64,000 bases of DNA from Segetibacter koreensis DSM 18137 (GCF_000374045.1 NZ_KB893325.1:104-64103), one strand, 5' to 3'; numbered from the stretch's first letter, positions 45,719-55,994 are shown. Notes: generated by a model from the sequence alone, not told the origin. A program made the numbers and translations.

Positions 45719-46236
45719 TTATTCATCGAAATATCCTTTTGAAGAATCATAAACTCCAGCGGGAGTTTGGGCTTACCAAATTTCTCATCTTTTGGAAAAG
45801 GTTGTCTTAAACCTGTTTCATAATATCCATGTCTTTTGTACCAGTTAATCAGTTCATGCCTGCTCGTAATGACTGTCATTACAATACTCTTGCAACCCTC
45901 TTTTATAGCCTTTTCTTCAGCAGCCTTTAGCAAAAGTTTGCCTATTCCTTTTGCCTGCACATTAGGCGCCACTGTAAGCATACCTAAATAAAGATGTTCC
46001 CGCTCCTTTTTCAAATATACACATCCAATTATCTCCTGATTCTCATTTGTGCATGTAAGCATAACCGAATCCGTTTCGTTTAAATAAGTGGTGAGTGTAG
46101 GTTGATCAATACGAATACCATCAAATAAGTCTGCTTCTGTTGTCCATCCTTTTCGGGAAGTATCGCCACGGTAAGCGCTGTTAACGAGGGCACATATTTG
46201 CGATATATCTTTATTTGAGGCTTTAGAAATGTTCAT
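45715..46236 (-). CDS. GNAT-family N-acetyltransferase
   Basis: About 173 residues of a GNAT acetyltransferase. The acetyl-CoA loop is in LTVAPNVQAKGIGKLLLKAAEEKA (Q/R-x-x-G-x-G/A as QAKGIGK). The last part has the FMILQKDI strand. The ATG at 46236 starts the domain directly (MNISKASNKDI); the ATG at 46260 would add eight residues. Substrate unknown. It is convergent with the CHAD gene, sharing stop-codon bases. Confidence 0.88.
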   Translation of the reverse strand: MNISKASNKDISQICALVNSAYRGDTSRKGWTTEADLFDGIRIDQPTLTTYLNETDSVMLTCTNENQEIIGCVYLKKEREHLYLGMLTVAPNVQAKGIGKLLLKAAEEKAIKEGCKSIVMTVITSRHELINWYKRHGYYETGLRQPFPKDEKFGKPKLPLEFMILQKDISMNN

Positions 46237-46438
46237 AATGATTAAGCGAAACGTATGCAAAGAAAGGGCAAAATCAAATCTATCTTTTTATTCAGTTTTT
46301 GCAACATTTAATTTCAATTATTAAGTGTCTGAAACGGCTTACTAAAAAATAATTGAAATCAGCTCGGAAGTATTTAAAATGATTATAAGAAAGAATGTGC
46401 CGACTTTATAAACCTTTATAAAAATTATAAATAAATAC

Positions 46439-46458
46439 ATATTCTAGGGATAGAATAT
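46439..46458. promoter_or_regulatory. 8-4-8 inverted repeat, possible operator
   Basis: ATATTCTA and TAGAATAT are perfectly complementary across a GGGA spacer. It lies ~60 bases upstream of the -7-like element of the glycosylasparaginase gene. A site for a dimeric regulator is possible; no candidate regulator is known. Confidence 0.35.
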
Positions 46459-46516
46459 TACTTTTCAACATTTATAATAAATCAAATTATTCCTGTTCTG
46501 ATTTTTAAAATTCCCG

Positions 46517-46524
46517 CATCTTTG
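46517..46524 (+). promoter_or_regulatory. Candidate -7 element upstream of glycosylasparaginase
   Basis: CATCTTTG matches TAnnTTTG at all but the first base, in an A/T-rich setting 53 bases before the ATG. No clear -33 element. Confidence 0.3.
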
Positions 46525-46577
46525 TAGGGCACTTACTATCAACATAAGAAATTATTTTACTGATAAGAAAATCATTT

Positions 46578-47594
46578 ATGCTCAATCGCCGTAGATTTTT
46601 ACAATCGTCTTTTCTTGGATCATCATCATTGTTAGTTAATAAATACAAATTTGGCGAATTAAGTTCTCAAGGGCCAATTGTTTTATCAACGTGGTCACCA
46701 AACGTAAAAGCAAATGCGGCCGCATGGACTGTATTGGAAAAAAACGGCAGAGCGCTGGATGCTGTGGAAAAAGGTGTGCGGGTGACAGAGGCAGATCCAT
46801 CGGACCAAAGCGTTGGATATGGCGGCTTACCAGACCGGGATGGTAAAGTAACACTAGATGCATGTGTAATGGATGAAAATGGCAATTGCGGTGCTGTGTT
46901 TGCTCTCGAAAATATAATGCATCCTGTTTCTGTTGCGCGATTGGTAATGGAGAAGACACCGCATGTCCAGTTAACAGGTGAAGGAGCTTTACGATTTGCA
47001 CTTTCACAGGGATTTAAAAAAGAAAATTTGTTGACGACGGAAAGCGAAAAAGCTTGGAGAGAATGGTTGAAGACCTCTCACTACGACCCAATGATCACTG
47101 TTGATAATATAGAAGAAGAAATCAACAAACAAAAGCCAAAAGAAGTAAAAGGGCAAATTAATAATCATGATACGATAGGGATGCTTGCAATTGATGCGGC
47201 AGGAAACCTTAGCGGTGCATGCAGCACAAGTGGAATGGCGTACAAAATGAGTGGACGAGTTGGAGACTCTCCCATCATCGGGGCCGGCTTATTTGTAGAT
47301 AATGAGGTCGGAGCAGCTACGTCTACAGGAGTTGGTGAGGAAGTGATAAAAATTTGTGGGTCGCATACAGTTGTCGAACTTATGCGACAAGGCCTTTCAC
47401 CTGAAGAAGCATGCAAAAAAGCTGTTGAACGCATTGTAAAAAGAAACGGTATAAATGCTAAAACTATACAGGTAGGGTTTATTGCGCTAAACAAAAAGGG
47501 AGAATATGGCGGTTACTCAATAATGAAAAAATTTGATTATGGTGTGAGAAGTTTTCAGGGAGAAAAAGTATATAATGCTAAAAGCATTTATTAA
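46578..47594 (+). CDS. Exported N4-(beta-N-acetylglucosaminyl)-L-asparaginase
   Basis: A 338-residue Ntn hydrolase that cleaves the GlcNAc-Asn bond of N-linked glycopeptides. Autocleavage should occur in NNHDTIGM, before the nucleophile T199. The beta chain contains CSTSGMAYKMSGRVGDSPIIG and GAATSTGVGEE, the glycosylasparaginase motifs. The N terminus LNRRRFLQSSFLGSS is a Tat-like signal (RRxFLQ), so export is likely. Length is as usual (about 320-350). It has no operon partner, but it could act with the GH20 enzyme far upstream in breakdown of glycoproteins. Confidence 0.92.
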   Translation: MLNRRRFLQSSFLGSSSLLVNKYKFGELSSQGPIVLSTWSPNVKANAAAWTVLEKNGRALDAVEKGVRVTEADPSDQSVGYGGLPDRDGKVTLDACVMDENGNCGAVFALENIMHPVSVARLVMEKTPHVQLTGEGALRFALSQGFKKENLLTTESEKAWREWLKTSHYDPMITVDNIEEEINKQKPKEVKGQINNHDTIGMLAIDAAGNLSGACSTSGMAYKMSGRVGDSPIIGAGLFVDNEVGAATSTGVGEEVIKICGSHTVVELMRQGLSPEEACKKAVERIVKRNGINAKTIQVGFIALNKKGEYGGYSIMKKFDYGVRSFQGEKVYNAKSIY

Positions 47595-47620
47595 ATAATC
47601 ATTGAAATATTATATAAGCA

Positions 47621-50600
47621 TTATTGAACTATCAATTTAATCAACTCAACTTTTAATTCAGAAGTTATTTTAAGAAAATAGGCCCCTGGTTTCAGAGCTA
47701 GGTCTGCCAGGTTGATGTCGATATTTGTTCCGCCTGCCGCTAATTTGTAGGTGCCTATTTGAGATATTTTACCAACCGCATCAACAATCTGCATTGTCTG
47801 GTTTCCTGAATAGTTGGCAGGAAAATAAATATTAAATCTTTTATGAACTGGATTTGGAAAAACCTTCGGACTTCTATAATTACCAGTAAAAGCCAGTTTT
47901 GTATTATCAGTTGTGATAACTTCTGAAGGGTCGTCACAGGATGGCCTGGAATGAGAATTTTGAATAGGTGCAGAACTAATTAATGCTTTGGCAGAAGCTA
48001 TTGTTACTGTGTCAATAGTTAAAAGCAATTGAGGCTTGTTCAGTGCATTTTCTCTACTATTAAATCTTACTTTTTTATCTCCAAGAGTTGCATCTTGTAG
48101 CGACAGGCTTACAATTTTATCTCCGGCCAAGTGATCTCTTACAAACTGGGTGACATCTATTTCGTAATATTTTTTTTCATAGTTGCAAGCCACAGAGCCT
48201 AGAGCAGTTCCCGTAACGGAAGGAGCATTATTCCATGTAATGCCATTTTCCGTCCAACGCTGTTCTACTGCAAAGGCTGAAATGTTCACCATCCCAAAGC
48301 TTTCAATGTTGTTACCATACAATTGCAGAATAGCACGATAAACATGTTTTATAGTATCGGGAAGTTTAAATGAAAGGTAAGCTGACCGGTTAAATCGAAT
48401 AGCAGTAGAACCTTTTATAATTAAAGAATCTGCATTACCATAATTTTTAGCTGCAGAATCTCCTGCACGTGTATAAGCATCTTCGATCGGTAGTAATGTT
48501 TTTTTAACTGCCGCTATTATTACCTTTCTTGGCTTTAGCAACATAATCCTGCCATCTCCTCCAATTTCAGAAACGTATATATTTCCGGTGGTTGTATCTT
48601 CAGTCATATCTAAAGGATCATTAAAACCCGAAAAGCCTTCTATTGAATAACCTTCTGTGGCGCTAACAATATCATTATTCGGGCCACCCGGCGTAAGGGT
48701 TATAATGTCATCATGCTGGCTATAACGTACTACCAGCAATTTTCCTTTCAACGCTCCGTTAAAACTATTACTCTTATATTCTATCACGCCATCAGGAGAT
48801 GCATTTGTTTGAAAGTCATAAGAATATCCACGATAATTTGCATCGTGTGCTGTCCCTAAGGGATAATCTCTTACCTGTGCGGGATCTATGGGATCCGTAG
48901 GATTGCCTCCATTCATTACATACTCTCCCCTTAAAGGATTGGGATGACCGTAATATCCTCCATTTACAACTCTGAATAAAAAGTCCTTTTGCGTTTGCTG
49001 AACATTTGTCAATGCAGGAACCGAAGGACCATTATAAACAGAACCGTCAGGTCGAAGAATACCATTTACAGAAGCAGGCGTATTGCCTCCAGCAGCAGAG
49101 CCATTGGTTGGTACGTAAAGACTGCCGTTACTATGCCAAACGAGATCATAAGCATTCCGAGTACCGGAAGCATAAATGGTCAAAGGGGCATTTGGGTCGT
49201 AAGGATTGTAAGTGCCTCCTGTTTCAGCAGTACGCACATCAAGTGGAGTATGGCCGAGTTTGGAAACATCTAACCGAAGAACAGCAGCGGAAAGCAGGCG
49301 CTCATCCCTATATCCCCAGGTCTTGTCCCTGTACCCCATAGCGGATGTACTACCCTGAGTAAAATACAAAGCCAGGTCAGGACCAAAAGCGATGCTGTTG
49401 GAAAGATGATCTTTTTTCGACCTTGGCAGATTAATTAATATGTCCTCAACCGTCTCAAGGTTAGGACCGCTAAGTCTTGATAACTTTCCATCCATATCGG
49501 GTCCGTTTATAAATACGTAGCTGTTATGGGTAACCCAGGCTACAAGGTTAGTCGCGGTGGAGGAAGGGTCAAAAGCAAAACCAATAGCAAGCCTTTGCAT
49601 GCGGCTGCCGTAGGCGTCCTGCAAAGAGAACAATAGTTCTGGTGCTGTAAGTGTACCATCAGGGTTTATAATAAATCTTTTAATTACTCCGTCAATTGTT
49701 AAGGCATATAATTTTCCGTCAGGGCCAATAGTAAGACTTGTGTGTTGACCTGAAGCATTAGGCAGCTCGTTTCTGTCAAATTTAACGGCAGTTAGATCAC
49801 CTCCCGAACTTGCCCCAGTTGTAAAGGTGCTCGAATAAGGAATGAATGAAGAGTCTGATAAATCCTTTACCCCTGCGCTTATAGTGAATCTATATGTTGT
49901 GCTTACTTTTAGTGGATTAGCGGGCACTAAAGTTATTGCATCTCCCCCACCCGTACCATTAACATTTGATGGTACTACAGCTCCAGTCCCTTCTTCGGTC
50001 AGGTAAACAGTACTTGTTGTAATGGTAGCATTATTTATTCCACCGTTTGGCAGTTTTAAAATACTTGTTGATATAGAAGTATTTTCGCTGACATTTACAG
50101 AACTGTTATCAGGATTTACCGCCACAACTGAAGGCCTTTTGATCCTGGAAGGTCTTACAATAATCCAATTTATTTTTGTATTGCTGCCTCCTATTGCATC
50201 AACCGTTAAAAACCCATCAGAAACCGATACAATAACAGTTGCAGACTTAAACTTGGTGGTTGAGTTTGGAATAAAACTGTTAATGGCGTTTATACCTTCA
50301 ACATTTATTGAATGTCTGCTATTGGTACTTATGTCATCCCCGACAGAAACAGTTACTTCATAATTTCCGTTGACGACCCTTGCTTGCCATATACCTTCAA
50401 TACGGGTTCCTTTAAATACATAGGAAGATAAATCCTCGCCTTGCATATGTATGAAAGTTGATAACAAAGTATCTTGAGGAGAAATCCTTTTACGGGTATT
50501 TTTAGTAAGGTCGAGAGTTGTTTTATCCAATCTTTTTATCCACCCATAAGCCATTCCATTGCCTTGATACGCAGAACTGCGTAAGCCAAATGGTTGGCCG

Positions 50601-51099
50601 AAATCACTAAGCCAACCGTCAGGAGGTATTGTAGCAGAATCTTGAAAATTAACTTTAAAATTTGCCAATCTACCTGTTGTGGTTATTATTACATTTAATT
50701 GAATATTAAGAACTGCACTATCATACTCCGATGCAGAAGCAGTTACAACAGCATAATAAGTACCAACCGCAAGGCTTGCGGCATCAAAATTAAAAGAGAT
50801 TTCAGATCCTGTAACATAGTCAATACCATTAAGCATTTTACCATTTACTGTAAGCCATATTGGTATATTACCAGAGCCATCAACAGCATTTAATTTTGCA
50901 CTGACTGGATTTTTGTCAGTGGTTACAATGTACTCAGACAGACTCTGAGAACCTCCTTGTTGTACTTCTGCCGTCTCTGAAGATTGGTTAATAATATAGA
51001 CTGCGTGGCTGACTGAGCTAAAGCCGGGGAGCTCATGTTTTCAAAAACAAATACAACGAAACAACCTTTTAAGATAAATGAAAGTATAAATCTCTTCAT
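47621..51099 (-). CDS. Large T9SS-secreted multidomain protein (frameshifted near its 5' end)
   Basis: The body reads without stop from 51040 to 47621 (about 1140 codons). From N to C it shows a BACON/Ig-like segment with TVNGKMLNGIDY, a malectin-like domain, a Big_5/Ig-like domain (PDNSSVNVSENTSIS), a sorbosone/glucose-dehydrogenase-like propeller (LTIGPDGKLYALTIDGVIKRF and FAFDPS), a DNRLRE/CBM96-type domain (SLIIKGSTAIRFNRSAYLSF, WNNAP) and a T9SS sorting tail (FPNPVHKRFNIYF). A matching signal peptide (MKRFILSFILKGCF..., ALAQSA) starts at 51099 but lies in another frame. The in-frame ATG at 50836 falls inside a domain and is not a real start. Confidence 0.85.
50923..51040 (-). other. Frameshift zone of the large secreted protein
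   Basis: The signal-peptide frame (58 codons from 51099) ends at a TAA at 50923. The body frame is open only from 51040 downwards and has no ATG, GTG or TTG before 50836. The join is best placed around 50970-51000 and needs a net loss of one base. No classical slippery heptamer is apparent, so a mutation or sequence error is likelier than programmed slippage. Confidence 0.8.
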
Positions 51100-51589
51100 A
51101 TACTTTTCTTTTCCTATTAATTTAATAAATGGAGGATAAAGCAGAAAGTAAAAACGATGCTGTTATTAATAGGCTTGCACAAAAATCACGGGGGATGGAA
51201 CTATTTAAAATAGTAGTATAAATATAAACTATAGATTTTGCAAATGCAATAGGCATTATTTTTTCAAAAAAAGTTTTTAAATCAGTTGTAATTTTTTTTA
51301 AAATAAAACAGCAAAATTAGGGTGTGCTATGCTTAAGAAGATGAGCATTTAATGCCTTTAAATTACAATTGAGCTTTTTTGTTTTTCGGTTCCTCAACCA
51401 AGTACCTTCGTTTTAGAAGAAAAGCCCATAATTTTTTATTTGATTTGATTTGATTTGTTTCGCTTGGTTGGTATTTACTAATACCAGACAGGCGGCTTTT
51501 TTTAATAAACTTCCTTCAATTATAAAACGAATAGAAGCGTTTTTATTTTAATAATGGAGGTCGTAACAATTGTGCAGTAAAAATTCTTT
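51100..51589. other. Intergenic region with short tandem repeat
   Basis: About 490 A+T-rich bases between the large secreted protein gene and amt. It includes about three and a half tandem TTTGA units near 51438-51457 and a 7-base-pair hairpin TGGTATT/AATACCA near 51470. A weak AAAACG/CGTTTT hairpin near 51523-51546 could end amt. No gene seen. Confidence 0.45.
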
Positions 51590-52903
51590 TTATAAACTCT
51601 CTCCATGCTGACTTAAATCTAATCCCTGAAGTTCTTCACCTTCAGTTACTCTTAAAGGTGTTATTAAATCTGTCACTTTAAGCAAAATAAAAGAAGCGCC
51701 GAAGCAAAACGCCGACACGGCAATCATTGCGATTAATTGAATGAAGAAAAGTTTTTTTTCACCAAAAAGAAGTCCGTTATCTACTACAGCACTATTTATA
51801 TTTCTGTTCGCAAAGACACCTGTTAATAACATTCCCACAATTCCGCCAACACCGTGGCAAGGAAAGACATCCAACGTATCATCCACGGAAGTACGTGTAC
51901 GCCATTCAACCATCATATTACTTATAATACTTGCGACAATACCTATGGCCAAAGCATGTGGAATACTGACAAAACCTGCCGCAGGAGTAATAGCGACGAG
52001 ACCTACAACAGCTCCTATACAACTTCCCATTGCTGAGGGAAGGCGACCACGCATAGCATCAAATATAATCCACGCAAAAGCTGCTGCTGCAGAACATGTC
52101 ATGGTTGTTGCCAAGGCAGTTGCTGCAATATTATTTGCACCAAAAGCCGAACCAGCATTAAACCCAAACCAGCCGAACCACAGCAACCCTGTTCCTAATA
52201 TCACATAGGTTATACGTGCTGGTTTATGTGTCATACTATTTCTCGATTTTAAATAAATAGCAGAAGCAAGGGCAGCCCAGCCAGCGCTCATGTGCACCAC
52301 TGTTCCCCCCGCAAAATCCAGCACACCAAACCTCGCTAAAATACCGTCAGGATGCCAGGTAGCATGCGCAATTGGGCAATAAATAAATAAACTAAATAAA
52401 ACAATGAAAACAATATAAGATTTGAATCGAATTCGTTCTGCAAAAGCTCCCGTTATTAATGCAGGAGCTATAATAGCAAACTTTAATTGATAAAAAGCAA
52501 ACAGTACAAAAGGTATAGTAGGAGCCATTTTCCAGGGTGCTCCCTCAATAACTCCATGCATTAAAAAATAAGTTTTGGGGTTGCCAAAAATGCCTATAAC
52601 TGAGTCGCCAAAAACAAGACTAAAACCTACTAAAACCCATAATACCGTTATTACAACCATGCATATAAAACTTTGCAGCATTGTAGAAATAACATTTTTC
52701 TTGTTAACCATTCCACCATAAAAAAAAGCGAGGCCGGGTGTCATTACCAGTACTAAGGCTGAGGATGTTAGCATCCATGCAGTATCGGCACCATTTATTT
52801 GACTGATGCTTTTCACTTGTGCAACATTACCTGAAAAGGCTACAATTAAAACAACAAGAAGAAACATGACAATAACCGGGAACACAATCGAACGGGAAAC
52901 CAT
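51590..52903 (-). CDS. amt: Ammonium transporter Amt
   Basis: A 437-residue Amt/Mep channel with an N-terminal hydrophobic leader (residues 7-25) and about 11 membrane segments. Family motifs are FFYGGMVNKKNVISTM (~60-75), GAFAERIRF (152-160), and the twin pore histidines H204 (GGTVVHMSAGWAAL) and H350 (CHGVGGIVGM). The C-terminal tail LRVTEGEELQGLDLSQHGE is the usual cytoplasmic regulatory tail. No glnK/PII gene is adjacent in the window. Confidence 0.95.
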   Translation of the reverse strand: MVSRSIVFPVIVMFLLVVLIVAFSGNVAQVKSISQINGADTAWMLTSSALVLVMTPGLAFFYGGMVNKKNVISTMLQSFICMVVITVLWVLVGFSLVFGDSVIGIFGNPKTYFLMHGVIEGAPWKMAPTIPFVLFAFYQLKFAIIAPALITGAFAERIRFKSYIVFIVLFSLFIYCPIAHATWHPDGILARFGVLDFAGGTVVHMSAGWAALASAIYLKSRNSMTHKPARITYVILGTGLLWFGWFGFNAGSAFGANNIAATALATTMTCSAAAAFAWIIFDAMRGRLPSAMGSCIGAVVGLVAITPAAGFVSIPHALAIGIVASIISNMMVEWRTRTSVDDTLDVFPCHGVGGIVGMLLTGVFANRNINSAVVDNGLLFGEKKLFFIQLIAMIAVSAFCFGASFILLKVTDLITPLRVTEGEELQGLDLSQHGESL

Positions 52904-53218
52904 AATTAAAAACAGTTTTAATACATTTATAAAGGATTGCTGTAAATAAAAGACTTTAAATAATACTGAAGCAAATAAATTTTAAGAAATACCAGATCTC
53001 ATTAACGAAGAGCTGACCAATCGCAAGAAATTAAATTACATTTTGGAACAGGTTTTAAACGGAAGGATCTCTTTTACTTTTACCTAGGAAGGCATAATAT
53101 GTATGAATTGTAAAAATAAAAACTGAAGTTAAAAGAAAAGCGTTTTCAAGGTTTTGCTCGTCTTAAAACCCTACTTTGCCGCGGTAACCGAATTTATTAA
53201 ATGGCATAAGCGAAACAA
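52904..53218. other. Divergent intergenic region
   Basis: About 315 bases between amt and the small peptide gene. Nothing recognisable beyond A/T-rich promoter-like sequence. Confidence 0.4.
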
Positions 53219-53419
53219 ATGAAAACAATAGTAATTATCTTATTTGCTGTAACAATAGCGAAAGTCAAAGCTCAGGATAACAAAAGAATATATTGGAAAT
53301 TTGCAGACAGTATGTGGATGAAACAACTTCAAGGTGACACGACTGCAAAGAACAGGTATATCGACAGCATGGCTAAGTATAGCAGACTAGATGCTGTAGC
53401 AGGTAAAAGACTAAAATGA
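53219..53419 (+). CDS. Small exported hypothetical peptide
   Basis: A 66-residue protein with a signal peptide (MKTIVIILFAVTIAKVKAQ) leaving a mature peptide of about 47 residues, rich in Asp, Lys, Met and aromatics. A strong terminator follows 45 bases after the stop, which supports a real, separately transcribed gene. Family unknown; conservation could not be tested. Confidence 0.6.
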   Translation: MKTIVIILFAVTIAKVKAQDNKRIYWKFADSMWMKQLQGDTTAKNRYIDSMAKYSRLDAVAGKRLK

Positions 53420-53846
53420 TTTTATAAATGTTTATAAAAAATAGTTTTACAATTTTTATATTTAAAAAACCGCCGGACTAAATGCCCGGCGTTTTTTGTT
53501 TTACTAACTTCGCCAAGCTTTTTCCATTTAATGCGCCTGTGGTCAAACTAATAATAAGCGTATTGTAATATTTCTCGTGCTTTAATTTTTTTCAATACCG
53601 CATTGCATTAAGCCCACAACTATAGTAATCAAAACAAATTATCATTACTTTTTCTGCAACGGTATTTTTAAAACTTTTACTGTTGGCAAGAATATTGAAT
53701 TTAAAAACATTTAAAAAGCAGTAAAATGTAGATTACCAGTGAATTATAATTTGTTATTAATAAAAAAAATAGAAATTAGAGGCTAAAATATCTAAACCAA
53801 TAACTTAAAAAACCTCGTTGGGAAAATTACTCAACAATTGATCTAA
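53420..53846. other. Upstream region of the trehalose operon
   Basis: About 430 bases. The first part is the terminator at 53464-53497. The rest is A/T-rich, with an imperfect TATAATTTG-type -7 near 53750. No gene or structured RNA is recognised. Confidence 0.45.
53464..53497 (+). terminator. Rho-independent terminator after the small peptide gene
   Basis: An A6 tract, GCCGG/CCGGC stem (with one bulged C) and T6 tract enclose a 9-base loop, the standard intrinsic terminator layout, readable in both directions. Confidence 0.75.
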
Positions 53847-55994
53847 ATGTATAACCAGATGAATATTACCGTTTATCCCGGACACCCTTATCCGCTAGGC
53901 GCTACTTGGGATGGTAACGGAGTAAATTTTGCGCTGTATGCAGATAATGCAACAGGTATTGAACTATGTCTTTTTGATTCTAATGAAAGCGGTGAAGAAA
54001 CGGCAAAAATAGAATTGACAGAGCGAACTCACCAGATCTGGCATGTTTACGTTCCTGATCTGAAGCCAGGCCAGCTATATGGGTACAGGGTACATGGTCC
54101 TTACGACCCCCAAAATGGTCACCGCTTTAATCCTTTTAAACTATTGATTGATCCGTACGCGAAAGCTATTGCCGGAACGATTGAGTGGCACGACTCTCTT
54201 TTTGGTTATATTTTAGGAGCAAATGATGCAGACTTAACATTTAACAGAATAAACAGTGCCCAATTTGTTCCTAAATGCGTTGTTATTGATCCTAACTTCG
54301 ACTGGGAGGGAGATAAACCACCGAAGACTTCTTATCATAAATCTATTATTTACGAAACACATATTAAAGGGTTTACCCAAACACATCCCGAGATACCAGA
54401 TGAAATAAAAGGAACATATGCCGCGTTAGCTCACCCTGTTACGATTAAGTATCTCACTGATCTCGGCATCACGGCCTTAGAGCTAATGCCTGTTCATCAT
54501 TTCATTCGTGACCGGCATCTTGCAGAAAGAAATCTCGCTAACTATTGGGGCTATAATTCCATTGGCTTTTTTGCCCCGGACATCAGGTACTCTAAAGGAG
54601 GAGGACATGGAGAACAGGTATCCGAGTTTAAAACTATGGTTAAAGAATTACATAAAGCGGGTATTGAAGTAATACTCGATGTTGTATATAACCATACTGG
54701 TGAAGGAAATCATTTGGGACCTACTATTTGTTTTCGCGGTATCGATAATGCATCCTATTACAGGCTTACAGACGACCGTCGTTATTGTATGGATTACACC
54801 GGAACGGGTAATACCTTAAATGCGATGATGCCCAATGTGCTCCGGCTAATTATGGATAGCCTACGGTATTGGATTTTGGAGATGCATGTCGACGGATTTC
54901 GATTTGATCTTGCCTCTACCCTTGCGCGTGAACTACACGCAGTAGACAGACTAGGATCTTTCTTCGATATCATTCACCAGGATCCGGTTATCTCACAGGT
55001 AAAACTTATAGCCGAACCGTGGGATATTGGAGAAGGCGGTTACCAGGTAGGGAAATTTCCGCCGGGTTGGGCTGAGTGGAATGGTAAATACAGGGATTGT
55101 CTTCGAGATTACTGGCGTGGTGCAGAGAGTATGTTGGGAGAATTTGCGCAACGCTTTACCGGAAGTCCTGATTTATACCAGAATGACTATCGCAAACCTA
55201 CTGCAAGTATCAATTTTATTACCGCCCACGATGGCTTTACACTGCACGATCTGGTATCGTATAACGAAAAGCACAATATGGAGAATGGAGAGAATAATAA
55301 TGATGGAGAAAGCCATAACCGTTCGTGGAATTGCGGTGTAGAAGGACCAACCGATGATCCCGATATTATAGCACTTAGAAACCAACAAAAAAGAAACTTT
55401 CTGACCACACTGTTTTTGTCTCAGGGCGTACCGATGATAGTAGCGGGAGATGAATTGGGCAGAACACAAATGGGAAACAATAATGCTTATTGCCAGGACA
55501 ATGAAATATCGTGGTTGGATTGGGAAAATGCAGATGAGGATTTGTTAGCTTTTACTCAAAAATTAATTCATTTCCGTAAAAATCATCCTGTTTTTCGTCG
55601 GCGTGGCTGGTTCCAGGGAGAACCTGTTTTTCATTCCGGGTTGGAAGACATTGCATGGTTTTTACCAAAAGGCACAGAAATGACAGAAGAAAACTGGAGA
55701 CATGATTTTGCAAAATCCCTCGGCGTTTTCTTAAATGGTTATGGCATAAGATCAAAAGGTCCGAAAGGTGAACATATAATTGATGATAGCTTTTATGTTA
55801 TTTTCAACGCTTATCATGATGAACTGGAGTATATACTTCCTGAAAAAAAATATGGTAAACAGTGGACTAAAATTTTAGATACTTATGAGAATACGGTAAA
55901 TAAAATTGAGGGTAGATATTCTGCTAAGGATCCAATTATAGTACAGGGTCGCTCCATTGTTCTGTTAAAACAACAAGATCCTTTATTATTATGA
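53847..55994 (+). CDS. glgX: Glycogen debranching enzyme GlgX/TreX
   Basis: A 715-residue GH13_11 debranching enzyme that hydrolyses alpha-1,6 branches of glycogen. An N-terminal CBM48 lies at ~8-100, then the catalytic barrel. Expected residues are visible: nucleophile D354 in GFRFDLAS, acid/base E390 in AEPWD and D462 in TAHDGFTL. The motif LDVVYNHTGEG (~278-288) is also typical. It opens the operon and provides linear chains for TreY; the next gene overlaps its stop by four bases (ATGA). Confidence 0.95.
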   Translation: MYNQMNITVYPGHPYPLGATWDGNGVNFALYADNATGIELCLFDSNESGEETAKIELTERTHQIWHVYVPDLKPGQLYGYRVHGPYDPQNGHRFNPFKLLIDPYAKAIAGTIEWHDSLFGYILGANDADLTFNRINSAQFVPKCVVIDPNFDWEGDKPPKTSYHKSIIYETHIKGFTQTHPEIPDEIKGTYAALAHPVTIKYLTDLGITALELMPVHHFIRDRHLAERNLANYWGYNSIGFFAPDIRYSKGGGHGEQVSEFKTMVKELHKAGIEVILDVVYNHTGEGNHLGPTICFRGIDNASYYRLTDDRRYCMDYTGTGNTLNAMMPNVLRLIMDSLRYWILEMHVDGFRFDLASTLARELHAVDRLGSFFDIIHQDPVISQVKLIAEPWDIGEGGYQVGKFPPGWAEWNGKYRDCLRDYWRGAESMLGEFAQRFTGSPDLYQNDYRKPTASINFITAHDGFTLHDLVSYNEKHNMENGENNNDGESHNRSWNCGVEGPTDDPDIIALRNQQKRNFLTTLFLSQGVPMIVAGDELGRTQMGNNNAYCQDNEISWLDWENADEDLLAFTQKLIHFRKNHPVFRRRGWFQGEPVFHSGLEDIAWFLPKGTEMTEENWRHDFAKSLGVFLNGYGIRSKGPKGEHIIDDSFYVIFNAYHDELEYILPEKKYGKQWTKILDTYENTVNKIEGRYSAKDPIIVQGRSIVLLKQQDPLLL

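Larger units (their letters stand above)
46237..46577. other. Divergent intergenic region with inverted repeat
   Basis: About 340 bases between GNAT and glycosylasparaginase genes. It holds an 8-4-8 perfect inverted repeat (46439-46458) and a -7-like CATCTTTG at 46517-46524. No RNA gene or open frame of note. Confidence 0.45.

Noticed and set aside
49006-49341. 111-residue plus-strand open frame within the large secreted protein gene
   Set aside because: It overlaps clear propeller coding sequence on the minus strand; the translation is rich in Gln, Lys and His with no domain.
50970-51005. Programmed -1 frameshift signal
   Set aside because: No X-XXY-YYZ slippery heptamer or downstream hairpin was evident; deletion or sequence error is simpler.
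51437-51458. CRISPR or satellite array
   Set aside because: Only about three and a half 5-base TTTGA units; a simple slippage repeat.
51741-52208. 155-residue open frame antisense to amt
   Set aside because: It lies fully inside the conserved ammonium transporter gene and its translation is low-complexity.
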